Assembly: GCF_900107605.1 (NCBI RefSeq) | Contig: NZ_FNQJ01000011.1 | Coordinates: forward strand, 34,698 to 98,697 | DNA length: 64,000 nucleotides | Source of the DNA: Acidovorax soli | GTDB lineage: Bacteria > Pseudomonadota > Gammaproteobacteria > Burkholderiales > Burkholderiaceae_C | Direction of reading: 5' to 3' | Shown: positions 1 through 7,389 of the stretch, piece after piece | Layout of the letters: every line of letters starts with the position of its first letter | Position numbering within the stretch: the stretch's first letter is position 1 | Made by a program: the position numbers and the translations under genes | The notes under the pieces: generated by a model | Database searches by the model: none | What the model was told of the DNA's origin: nothing | The model's input: the letters and a program-made list of their open reading frames with translations, nothing else

Positions 1-504
1 GGTCAGCAGGGCGCGGCAGTCGGCATAAAAACCGGGGCTGTCGAGCACCGGCGCGGCGGCCTCGTGGTCATACAGATCGACGGCCAAGGCATCCACGGTG
101 CCCTGCCACATCGGGTTGCGGATTTCCTCGGCCGCATCGGCCAGCACCACGCGCAGCTTGGGGCCGTCGGGCGGCAGCTTGAACCACTGGCGGCACACCG
201 CCAGCACCTGGGGGTTGAGCTCGATGGCCGTGGTGCACAGGCGCAGCTTCTTGTGGCAGAACTTGGTGATGGCCCCGGCCCCCAGCCCCAGTTGCATGGC
301 GTGGCGCTTGGTGACGCTGGCAGGCTCGACAAACAGCAGCCAGGCCATCATGCGCTGCACGTATTGCAGTTCAATCTCGAACGGCTCGGCCACGCGCATG
401 GAGCCCTGGATCCAGGGGGTTCCCAGGTGCAGGTGGCGCACCTCGCCGTCGTCGGAGACGCTCACTTCGGGCAGTTCGATATCGGTTGTTTTCTTGCGGG
501 CCAT
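1..504 (-). CDS. Class I SAM-dependent methyltransferase / spermidine synthase-like protein (partial, runs off left edge)
   Basis: The gene starts at ATG 504-502 and leaves the window at base 1, so only about 168 N-terminal residues are seen. The SAM-binding glycine motif QLGLGAGAITKF is followed by an acidic second-strand motif (AIELNP) and by DALAVDLYDHEAAAP. This order is characteristic of polyamine aminopropyltransferases and their catalytically diverged relatives. The substrate cannot be told without the C-terminal half. The start codon abuts the stop of the upstream glycosylase gene (TGA 507-505), so the two are probably co-transcribed. Confidence 0.75.
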   Translation of the reverse strand, partial: MARKKTTDIELPEVSVSDDGEVRHLHLGTPWIQGSMRVAEPFEIELQYVQRMMAWLLFVEPASVTKRHAMQLGLGAGAITKFCHKKLRLCTTAIELNPQVLAVCRQWFKLPPDGPKLRVVLADAAEEIRNPMWQGTVDALAVDLYDHEAAAPVLDSPGFYADCRALLT

Positions 505-1071
505 TCACACCAATCCATGCCGGGCCAGCAGTTCGGCCCAGGCGTTCAATTTACGTTCAAAACTCCAGGAGGCGTTGGCCGGACTGGTGGAGGGCAGCCG
601 GTGCACCGGCACCCCCAGCTGCGCCGTGCTGCGCGCGTGCCGGAAGCTCTCCCCGCCATTGTGGGCGATGGCCGCCAGCCGGGGGCAGCGCGCACGCAGG
701 GCGGCAAAGTCATTCACCTGCGCGTTGCGGATGCGGGTGTCGAGGCTACCGACGCGCTCGCAGCTGGCGTACACATCCCACAGCCCGAGGCCCCGCGCCA
801 GCAGCCATTTGCAGCGCTGGTCGTAGTGCTCCCTGTCGGGCAGCCGGTGCTGCGGCCAGAGCGCCTGCAGGATGCGCCAGAAATGGTTTTGCGGGTGCGC
901 ATAGTACTGCCCGGCCCGCAGCGAGGCCGCGCCCGGAAAGCTGCCCAGCACCAGCACCACCGTGCCCTCGGACACCACGGGCGCCAGGCCCGTCAGCCGC
1001 TCGCCACCGGGCGACGGGCGCGGTTGGGGCAGATCGGTGCTGCGGCCGGGAGCCGCCTTGTTTTCCTTCAT
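505..1071 (-). CDS. DNA-deoxyinosine glycosylase (uracil-DNA glycosylase superfamily, family 6-like)
   Basis: A 188-residue cytosolic base-excision repair enzyme, expected to remove hypoxanthine (deaminated adenine) from DNA. The N-terminal motif LGSFPGAASLRAGQYYAHPQ-NHFW matches the active-site region of hypoxanthine-DNA glycosylases. STSPAN near residue 165 fits the second UDG-superfamily motif. I chose ATG 1071 because residues upstream of it lack family similarity. An open frame continues upstream to 1107. The stop immediately precedes the methyltransferase ATG. A Mug-like thymine/uracil glycosylase is the main alternative. Confidence 0.8.
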   Translation of the reverse strand: MKENKAAPGRSTDLPQPRPSPGGERLTGLAPVVSEGTVVLVLGSFPGAASLRAGQYYAHPQNHFWRILQALWPQHRLPDREHYDQRCKWLLARGLGLWDVYASCERVGSLDTRIRNAQVNDFAALRARCPRLAAIAHNGGESFRHARSTAQLGVPVHRLPSTSPANASWSFERKLNAWAELLARHGLV

Positions 1072-1114
1072 GGCCCGATTCTGGCCGCAAACCCGATATG
1101 CACCCATGCACTAT

Positions 1115-1162
1115 GGAATCAATCGCCATCAGCGCTTGTGCATATTTCGCTTGCGGCCAAAA
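1115..1162. repeat. Dispersed Comamonadaceae-type short repeat, degenerate copy
   Basis: Lies between the glycosylase and tatD genes. It carries the recognisable core CAGCGCTTGTGCATATTTC followed by GCTTGCGGCCAAAA, as in the other copies of this family in the window. The palindromic GCGCTT / AAGCGC arms are worn here. Confidence 0.5.
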
Positions 1163-1165
1163 AAA

Positions 1166-1996
1166 TCAGATTTTCTGCAGCAAACCTGCCAGGCGTGGCA
1201 GCGCCGCACAGGCATTGGCGGAGGTGCTGCGCGCCAGATCCACCAGCGACTGGCCGCGCAGGCCTGCCATCACCCCTGCGATGCGGGGCAGCTCGGCCGG
1301 CGCGTTGCGCCCCTGCGGTTGCCCGACGGCCCGCTGCGCGGCCGGGGTGTAGAGCCAGTGCGGCGGGATGTCGGGCGCGTCGGTTTCCAGTACCAGGGCC
1401 GATGCGGGCAGCTCGGTCGCCAGCCGGCGCAGCTGCAGCGCCCGGTCGTAGGTCAGCGCGCCGCCAAAACCCAGCTTGAACCCCAGCGCGATGAACGCCT
1501 GCGCCTGCTGCAGGCTGCCGTTGAAGGCATGGGCGATGCCGCCCGGCACGGCCGTTTCGCGCAGGCCCTTGAGCAGCTGGTCGGCCGAGCGGCGCACATG
1601 CAGGATCACCGGCAGATCACAGCGGCGCGCCAGCTGCAGTTGCGCGCGGTAAATCTGCTCCTGGCGCGCGGTGTCCAGGCCTTGGGCAAAAAAATCCAGC
1701 CCGATCTCGCCGATGGCCACCAGGCGCGGGTCGTGGCGGTGCTGCTGCAGCGCCTGGTCCAGCAGCGCCAGATCGGCCTCGGCTGCCCGCGCTGTGTAAA
1801 GGGGGTGAATACCCAGGGCGTAGCTGTCGCCATGGCGGTGCGCGAGCTGGCGCACGGCATCCCAGTTGGCGCGCTCCACGGCCGGGATCACGCAGTGCGC
1901 CACGCCCGCAGCGGCGGCCTGCTGGCGCACGGTGTCGCGGTCGGCGGCAAACTCTGCGGCGTCCAGGTGGCAGTGGGTGTCGATCCAGGAGGGCAT
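1166..1996 (-). CDS. TatD-family metal-dependent DNase
   Basis: A 276-residue TIM-barrel hydrolase of the TatD/YcfH/YjjV group, which are metal-dependent 3'-5' DNases. Ligand motifs are in the expected order: DTHCHLD at the N-terminus, GEIGLDF mid-protein, VILHVR, and LETDAPD near the C-terminus. ATG 1996 begins MPSWIDTHCHLD, so the metal-binding HxH sits at the very N-terminus as in the family. An upstream TTG at 2014 would add six residues and is less likely. It is divergently arranged with the protease gene at 2169. Confidence 0.92.
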   Translation of the reverse strand: MPSWIDTHCHLDAAEFAADRDTVRQQAAAAGVAHCVIPAVERANWDAVRQLAHRHGDSYALGIHPLYTARAAEADLALLDQALQQHRHDPRLVAIGEIGLDFFAQGLDTARQEQIYRAQLQLARRCDLPVILHVRRSADQLLKGLRETAVPGGIAHAFNGSLQQAQAFIALGFKLGFGGALTYDRALQLRRLATELPASALVLETDAPDIPPHWLYTPAAQRAVGQPQGRNAPAELPRIAGVMAGLRGQSLVDLARSTSANACAALPRLAGLLQKI

Positions 1997-2168
1997 GCCG
2001 CCATGATGCCCCAACCGGCAACCCGCCCGTCCGCCAGCGGATGCGGAAATGGGCGATCCGTGCTACTGTCAATTCCCTGCGCCGTTGCCCTGGCGCGAAT
2101 TGCTGTTTCTGGACACCGCGTGCAAGACACCGGCGCCTGAAATGGCCATGGAACCAGAAGGTGACAGG

Positions 2169-3092
2169 ATGCCCCGGCCCGCCCTCTACAGCAGTTCCCG
2201 CCCCCCACGGCGTCCGGCAGAACCGGCGGCCGAGGTCGCCAGCACGCCGGCGCCACCGGGGGCACCACCCACCGCGGCGCTCACCGCCACAACCCTCCCC
2301 ACCGCGGCGCACCGCCGCCTGCCCGCCCTGTGGGCGGCCGTGGTGGTGCTCACCGCGCTGCTGCTGGCCAGCCTGTGGCTGCACCCGGGCGCGGTGCCCC
2401 GCCGCATCACGCAGGGCGACATCGACGCCGCCGTGCTGCGCACCCTGGAAAACACCACCCTGCCCTCGCCCGCCGCAGGGGCCGTGGAGGCCGTGGCGCC
2501 GTCGGTGGTGCGCGTGGCGGGCTATGCGCGCAGCAAGAACGGCAAGGCCGAGATCGAACGCGGCGTGGGCACCGGCGTGGTGATCGTGGATTCGGGAATC
2601 ATCCTCACCAACCTGCATGTGGTGCAGGGGGCCAGCCGCGTCACCGTCACCTTCCACGACGGACTGGAAACCACCGCCAGCGTCACCGGCGTCCAGCCCG
2701 AAAACGACCTGGCCGTGCTGCAGGCCCACAAGCTGCCCGACGACCTGGCCGCCGCGCCCCTGCGCTCCACACAGAACCTGCGGGCGGGCGACCAGGTGGT
2801 GGCCATCGGGTTTCCGTTCGGCATCGGGCCGTCGGCGTCGGCGGGCGTGGTGTCGGGCCTGGAACGGGAATTCGACTCGCCCGAGGGCAACGGTCCGCTG
2901 ACCCACCTGATCCAGTTCGACGCCGCCGCCAACCCCGGCAACTCGGGCGGCCCGCTGGTCACCATGGACGGCGAGGTGGTGGGCATCGTCACCGCCATCC
3001 TCAACCCCACCAAGGCGCGCACCTTCATTGGCATCGGCTTTGCCGTGCCCATTGAAAATGCAGCCGCCGCCATCGGCATGCCGCCGTTCTGA
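2169..3092 (+). CDS. Membrane-anchored trypsin-like (HtrA/S1C) serine protease without PDZ domain
   Basis: A 307-residue protein. A Pro/Ala-rich N-terminus is followed by one membrane segment (about residues 53-74, LWAAVVVLTALLLASLWL) and a periplasmic trypsin-like domain. The triad is complete: His150 in LTNLHVV, Asp180 in ENDLAVL and Ser259 in PGNSGGP. The protein ends soon after the protease fold (AVPIENAAAAIG), so the PDZ domain of DegP/DegS relatives is absent. ATG 2169 is preceded by AGAAGG at good spacing. In-frame ATGs at 2142 and 2148 are alternatives. It sits upstream of the MoxR module but is separated from it by a repeat-rich gap. Confidence 0.85.
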   Translation: MPRPALYSSSRPPRRPAEPAAEVASTPAPPGAPPTAALTATTLPTAAHRRLPALWAAVVVLTALLLASLWLHPGAVPRRITQGDIDAAVLRTLENTTLPSPAAGAVEAVAPSVVRVAGYARSKNGKAEIERGVGTGVVIVDSGIILTNLHVVQGASRVTVTFHDGLETTASVTGVQPENDLAVLQAHKLPDDLAAAPLRSTQNLRAGDQVVAIGFPFGIGPSASAGVVSGLEREFDSPEGNGPLTHLIQFDAAANPGNSGGPLVTMDGEVVGIVTAILNPTKARTFIGIGFAVPIENAAAAIGMPPF

Positions 3093-3095
3093 TAT

Positions 3096-3256
3096 GAAGC
3101 CCCCTGAGTCGCCTTCGGCGCCTTCCCCCTCCAGGGGGACGAAACCCTCACCCAGAGCGGAGGCGACATTTGCATGTCGGGGCGGCCCTTGCTCGGTGTC
3201 CCTCGCCTTGGCCGCGCCAGTTGCTTGGGCGGGTGACGGGTCGCAGCATCGTTGAT
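3096..3256. repeat. Second dispersed intergenic repeat type (CCCCCTGAGTCGCCTTCGGC / CCAGGGGGAC)
   Basis: Fills the gap between the protease and moxR genes. CCCCCTGAGTCGCCTTCGGC, GCCTTCCCCCTCCAGGGGGA and a tail ending GGGCGGGTGACGGG give dyad-rich, GC-rich DNA. I recognise this style of intergenic repeat from Comamonadaceae genomes. A partial inverted relative sits at 15341-15388, just upstream of hemE. Confidence 0.45.
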
Positions 3257-3277
3257 CACTGACACGGAAGGAAACCC

Positions 3278-4282
3278 ATGGAAGCCGCAACGAACAACGC
3301 CTCCACCGCCACCCTGATGGAGCAGGTGCTCTACGAGGTCAAGCGCGTGGTGGTCGGGCAGGACCGCTTCCTGGAACGCGTGATGGTGGCCATGCTCGCC
3401 CAGGGCCATCTGCTGGTCGAAGGGGTTCCCGGCCTGGCCAAGACGCTCACGGTGAAGACGCTGGCCCGCACCATCCAGGGCAGCTTCAAGCGCATCCAGT
3501 TCACGCCCGACCTGGTGCCCGCCGACCTGGTGGGCACGCGCATGTACAACCAGAAGACGGGCGAATTCAGCACCTCGCTGGGCCCGGTGTTCACCCACCT
3601 GCTGCTGGCCGACGAGATCAACCGCGCCCCCGCCAAGGTGCAGAGCGCCCTGCTGGAGGTGATGCAGGAGCGCCAGGTGACCATTGCCGGCGAGACCCAC
3701 AGGGTGCCCGAGCCCTTTCTGGTGATGGCCACGCAAAACCCCATCGAGACCGAAGGCACCTACGCCCTGCCAGAAGCCCAGGTGGACCGCTTCATGATGA
3801 AGGTGCTGCTCGGCTACCCCACCGAGGAGGAAGAGTTCGTGATTGCCCAGCGCGCGCTCGATGCGCCCGTGCAGGTGCTGCCGGTGGCCACCACGGCGCA
3901 ACTGTCGGCGCTGCAGGCCGAATGCCGCAGCGTGTATGTGGACCCGTCGCTGCTGCAGTATGCGGTGAAGCTGGTGGCGGCCACGCGGGCGCCCGCGCAG
4001 CACGGCATCAGCGACATGGCGCATTTCATCGCCTGCGGCGCCAGCCCGCGCGCCACCATCTGCCTGGCCGAGGGTGCCCAGGCCCTGGCCATGCTGCGCG
4101 GACGCGCCTACGTGCTGCCCGAAGACATGACCGATCTGGCGTTGGATGTGCTGCGCCACCGGCTGTCGCTGTCGTACGAGGCGCTGTCGGACGGGCTCGA
4201 CGCCGATGCGCTGATCGCCCGCATCATGGCCAAGATACCGGCGCCCGCAAGGCCTTTGCACCATGAACAAAAAGCCGCCTGA
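3278..4282 (+). CDS. MoxR-family AAA+ ATPase
   Basis: A 334-residue AAA+ ATPase. The Walker A motif GVPGLAKT is at residues 49-56, Walker B is LLADEINRA near 110-118, and the sensor-type segment is MATQNPIE. MoxR proteins act as chaperone-like ATPases with DUF58 and VWA partners, often in envelope or metal-insertion processes. Both partners follow immediately here. The start is ATG 3278 with an AAGGAAA ribosome site. The 3' end overlaps the DUF58 gene by 20 bp, which suggests translational coupling. Confidence 0.93.
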   Translation: MEAATNNASTATLMEQVLYEVKRVVVGQDRFLERVMVAMLAQGHLLVEGVPGLAKTLTVKTLARTIQGSFKRIQFTPDLVPADLVGTRMYNQKTGEFSTSLGPVFTHLLLADEINRAPAKVQSALLEVMQERQVTIAGETHRVPEPFLVMATQNPIETEGTYALPEAQVDRFMMKVLLGYPTEEEEFVIAQRALDAPVQVLPVATTAQLSALQAECRSVYVDPSLLQYAVKLVAATRAPAQHGISDMAHFIACGASPRATICLAEGAQALAMLRGRAYVLPEDMTDLALDVLRHRLSLSYEALSDGLDADALIARIMAKIPAPARPLHHEQKAA

Positions 4283-5270
4283 AACCGCCACCGTGCAGGC
4301 CCTGCACCCCTTGCCGGGGCAGGCCGACCGGCTGCTGCGCGCGCTGGAATGGAAGGTGATCCGGCGGCTGGACGGCCTGCTGCAGGGCGACTACCGCACC
4401 CTGGTGCGCGGCAGCGGCCTGGACCTGGCCGACCTGCGCGAATACCAGCCCCACGACGATGTGCGCCACATCGACTGGAACGTGACGGCGCGCCTGAACG
4501 CGCCCCATGTGCGCGTATTCACCGAAGACCGCGAAATGTCGGCCTGGTTTCTGCTGGACCTGAGCCCTTCCATCCACTTTGGCCCGCAGGGCCACGCCAA
4601 GCGCGACATCCTCACCGGCTTTGTGGCGGTGCTGGCGCGCCTGCTCACCCGCCACGGCAACCGCGTGGGTGCCCTGCTGTATGGCACCGGCCGCGACGGC
4701 GTGCGCGCGGTGGATGCGGTGCTGCCCCCGCGCAGCAGCCGCGCGCAGGTGCTGCAGCTCATGCACCAGCTGCTGCAGCCCGCCACCGGCCAGCCCGCAG
4801 GCGGCACCCAGCTGGGCGTGCTGCTGCAGGCCGGCCTGGGCGCCATTCGCCGGCGCTCCACCGTGTTCGTGGTGTCGGACTTCATCAGCGCGCCCGGCTG
4901 GGACAAGCCGCTGGCCCAGCTCGCGCAGCGCCACGACGTGGTGGCCGTGCGCCTGTTCGACCCGCTGGAGCTGGAGCTGCCCGACCTCGGCCTGGTGCTC
5001 CTGCGCGATGCCGAGACCGGCGAGCAGTTGCAGGTCGACACACACGACCAGGGCTTTCGCCAGCGCTTTGCCCGCCTGGCCGCCGAGCGCGAGGCCACCC
5101 TGCGCGCGGGCCTGGCCGCCGCGGGCGCCGACACGCTGGAACTGCGCACCGATGACGACCTGATCGACGCCCTGCTGCGCTTCATGGACCTGCGCCAGCG
5201 CCGTGCAGGGCCCCGGCTGCGCGCCTTCCAGCCCACCCCCCGCCCGCCGGCCGTGCATGCCGCTGGCTGA
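4263..5270 (+). CDS. DUF58 domain protein of the MoxR module
   Basis: A 335-residue protein. The DUF58 core signature is clear: GLDLADLREYQPHDDVRHID is followed by W and VTARLN, and later WFLLDLSPSIHFG gives a VWA-like start. The N-terminal membrane helices found in some DUF58 proteins are absent, so it is probably cytosolic or peripheral. It lies between moxR (20 bp overlap) and the VWA gene (24 bp gap), the classical MoxR-DUF58-VWA order. The specific client is unknown. Confidence 0.9.
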   Translation: MNKKPPETATVQALHPLPGQADRLLRALEWKVIRRLDGLLQGDYRTLVRGSGLDLADLREYQPHDDVRHIDWNVTARLNAPHVRVFTEDREMSAWFLLDLSPSIHFGPQGHAKRDILTGFVAVLARLLTRHGNRVGALLYGTGRDGVRAVDAVLPPRSSRAQVLQLMHQLLQPATGQPAGGTQLGVLLQAGLGAIRRRSTVFVVSDFISAPGWDKPLAQLAQRHDVVAVRLFDPLELELPDLGLVLLRDAETGEQLQVDTHDQGFRQRFARLAAEREATLRAGLAAAGADTLELRTDDDLIDALLRFMDLRQRRAGPRLRAFQPTPRPPAVHAAG

Positions 5271-5294
5271 CCCCTGACACCGAAAGCTCCCACC

Positions 5295-6338
5295 ATGGTT
5301 TTCCTCTGGCCCAACCTGCTCTGGCTGCTGCTGGCAGTGCCGCTGCTGGTGCTGCTGTATGCCTGGCTGCTGCACCGGCGCAAGCAGGCAGCGCTGAACT
5401 ACCCCAGCCTCGGCCTGGTGCGCGCCGCGCTCGGCCCCGGCCAGCGCCTGCGCCGCCATATCCCGCCCGCGCTCTTGCTGCTGGCGCTGGTGGCCCTGCT
5501 GCTGGCGGCGGCGCGGCCGCTGGCCGTCATCAAGCTGCCCTCCGAGCAGCAGACCATCATGCTGGCCATGGATGTGTCGGGCAGCATGCGCGCCACCGAC
5601 GTGCAGCCCGACCGCATCACCGCCGCGCAGGACGCCGCCAAGGCCTTCATCGCCGAGCTGCCGCGCCATGTGCGCGTGGGCATCGTGGCGTTTGCGGGCA
5701 GCGCCCAGCTGGCGCAGCTGCCCACCCAGAGCCATGAAGACCTGGTCAAGGCCATCGACAGCTTTCAGCTGCAGCGCGGCACCGCCACGGGCAACGGCAT
5801 CATGGTGGCGCTGGCCACGCTGTTCCCCGATGCGGGCATCGACATCGCCGCCCTGGGCGGGGGCCAGGCCATGCGATCGCGCTCGCTCGACGAGGTGACC
5901 ACGCAGGACCCGGCCAAGACCTTCACGCCCGTGGCGCCCGGCTCCTACAACTCGGCCGCCATCATCATGCTGACCGACGGCCAGCGCACCACGGGCGTGG
6001 ACCCGCTCGAAGCCGCCCAGTGGGCGGCCGACCGGGGCGTGCGCGTGTACACCGTGGGCGTGGGCACGCTGCAGGGCGAGACCATCGGTTTCGAGGGCTG
6101 GTCGATGCGCGTGCGCCTGGATGAAGAAACCCTCAAGGCGGTGGCCTTGCGCACCCAGGCCGAATACTTCCACGCCGCCACGGCGGCCGACCTGAAGAAG
6201 GTCTATGAAACCCTGAGTTCGCGCCTCACGGTGGAAAAGCGCGAAACCGAAATCTCGGCCCTGCTGGCACTGGTGGGCGCCGCACTGGCGGTGCTGGCGG
6301 CAGGGCTGTCGCTGTGGTGGTTCGGTCGGGTGATGTAG
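5295..6338 (+). CDS. Membrane-anchored VWA domain protein (BatA-like)
   Basis: A 347-residue protein. Two N-terminal membrane segments (about 5-22 and 55-75) flank a short basic loop. A VWA domain follows with an intact MIDAS motif DVSGS at 93-97 and a later TDGQRTTG. A single C-terminal helix (LLALVGAALAVLAAGLSLWWF) re-enters the membrane. This is the topology of BatA-type partners of MoxR. No BatB, BatC or BatD gene follows, so this is a minimal three-gene module. Confidence 0.9.
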   Translation: MVFLWPNLLWLLLAVPLLVLLYAWLLHRRKQAALNYPSLGLVRAALGPGQRLRRHIPPALLLLALVALLLAAARPLAVIKLPSEQQTIMLAMDVSGSMRATDVQPDRITAAQDAAKAFIAELPRHVRVGIVAFAGSAQLAQLPTQSHEDLVKAIDSFQLQRGTATGNGIMVALATLFPDAGIDIAALGGGQAMRSRSLDEVTTQDPAKTFTPVAPGSYNSAAIIMLTDGQRTTGVDPLEAAQWAADRGVRVYTVGVGTLQGETIGFEGWSMRVRLDEETLKAVALRTQAEYFHAATAADLKKVYETLSSRLTVEKRETEISALLALVGAALAVLAAGLSLWWFGRVM

Positions 6339-6353
6339 TCCGTCACCATCCCA

Positions 6354-6400
6354 AACAGCGCTGCTGGCGCTGGCCACATAAGCGCTACAACCCCAAAAAA
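6354..6400. repeat. Dispersed Comamonadaceae-type short repeat
   Basis: The core CAGCGCTGCTGGCGCTGGCC is followed by ACATAAGCGCTACAACCCC between the convergent VWA and creatininase genes. The GCGCT/AGCGC arms could form a hairpin, so this copy may double as a bidirectional transcription stop. Confidence 0.55.
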
Positions 6401-6412
6401 CGCAAGAATTCG

Positions 6413-7270
6413 TTACTCATCCAGCCCGCCCGGGCCGTCCACCAGGGTGGCCAGCGGCAGGTCGTGCAGCTCCTGCAGCAGACGCACCAGCTGCTGCGCG
6501 GCGGCATCCACCACCGCCCGCCCCTTGTCGGCCGTGGCGGCGGCGGCGTTGCCCACGGCACCGGCAGCGTGGTAGTCCTGCATCTGCCAGCCCAGCTTGG
6601 CGCTTTTGCCGTTGCCCAGGATGGCATAGCGCTCGGCCCGGTCCTGCGAGGTGGAGCGGAAATCGCGCGCGTGCGCCATGTGCACCGTGCCCGGCGCCAG
6701 GTGCAGCATCATCGAGGTCTCGATCTCGCCTGCATGGATGCCGAAGCGGTGCTCCTGGGCGCTGAACTGGCCCGCCACGGCATCGGGCAGCGGCAGGCTG
6801 AACCAGCTGCTGCTGTACACCAGCAGCTTGCTGCGCGTGCGCAGCTCGCGCGCCACGATGTCCATCACGCTGACCTGGCCGCCATGGCCGTTGAACAGCA
6901 GGAGCTTTTTCACCCCGGCGCGCGCCACGCATTCGCCGATCTCGGTCCACAGCGCGATCACCGTGGCGGGCGAGAGCGTGAGCGTGCCCGGAAAACGGAT
7001 GTGCTCCGGGCTCAGGCCCACCACCTGCGGCGGCAGGAAAAGCACGGGCAGCGCGGCAGGCAGCAGCGGCAGGGCGGCGTCGATCACGCCCTGCAGCAGG
7101 GTGGCATCCACCGACAGCGGCAGGTGCGGCCCATGCTGCTCGATGGCCGCCACGGGCAGCACGGCCACGGCCTGGCGGGCCTGGCCGCTGGCGTGCAGCC
7201 GGGTGAAGTCGCGGGTGGTGAGGTCGGCCCAGAAGCGCGACGGCAGGGGTGGGGTGGCAGCGGCGGTCAT
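6413..7270 (-). CDS. Creatininase-family amidohydrolase
   Basis: A 285-residue metal-dependent amidohydrolase of the creatininase/MftE group. Metal-ligand motifs are present: EQHGPHLPLSVDATLL, FNGHGGQ and HAGEIETSMML. The family opens cyclic amides such as creatinine, or cleaves peptides in cofactor maturation, and the substrate cannot be predicted here. ATG 7270 (MTAAATPP) is chosen because the upstream in-frame sequence is not protein-like. ATG 7279 is a close alternative. It is divergent from the DUF748 gene across about 120 bp. Confidence 0.88.
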   Translation of the reverse strand: MTAAATPPLPSRFWADLTTRDFTRLHASGQARQAVAVLPVAAIEQHGPHLPLSVDATLLQGVIDAALPLLPAALPVLFLPPQVVGLSPEHIRFPGTLTLSPATVIALWTEIGECVARAGVKKLLLFNGHGGQVSVMDIVARELRTRSKLLVYSSSWFSLPLPDAVAGQFSAQEHRFGIHAGEIETSMMLHLAPGTVHMAHARDFRSTSQDRAERYAILGNGKSAKLGWQMQDYHAAGAVGNAAAATADKGRAVVDAAAQQLVRLLQELHDLPLATLVDGPGGLDE

Positions 7271-7389
7271 GCCCGCCATGGTAGTGGAGCACCGGCGCGG
7301 GCGGATAATCCGAGAGATGCACCAGCCCACGCCACCTGGCACGATGGGCCTGGTGCCGCATTTCGCACCATCCAGAGCCTGTACGCCCC

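Noticed and set aside
4224..6377. Open frame of 717 codons antisense to the DUF58 and VWA genes
   Set aside because: Mirror of real genes, with no recognisable motif.
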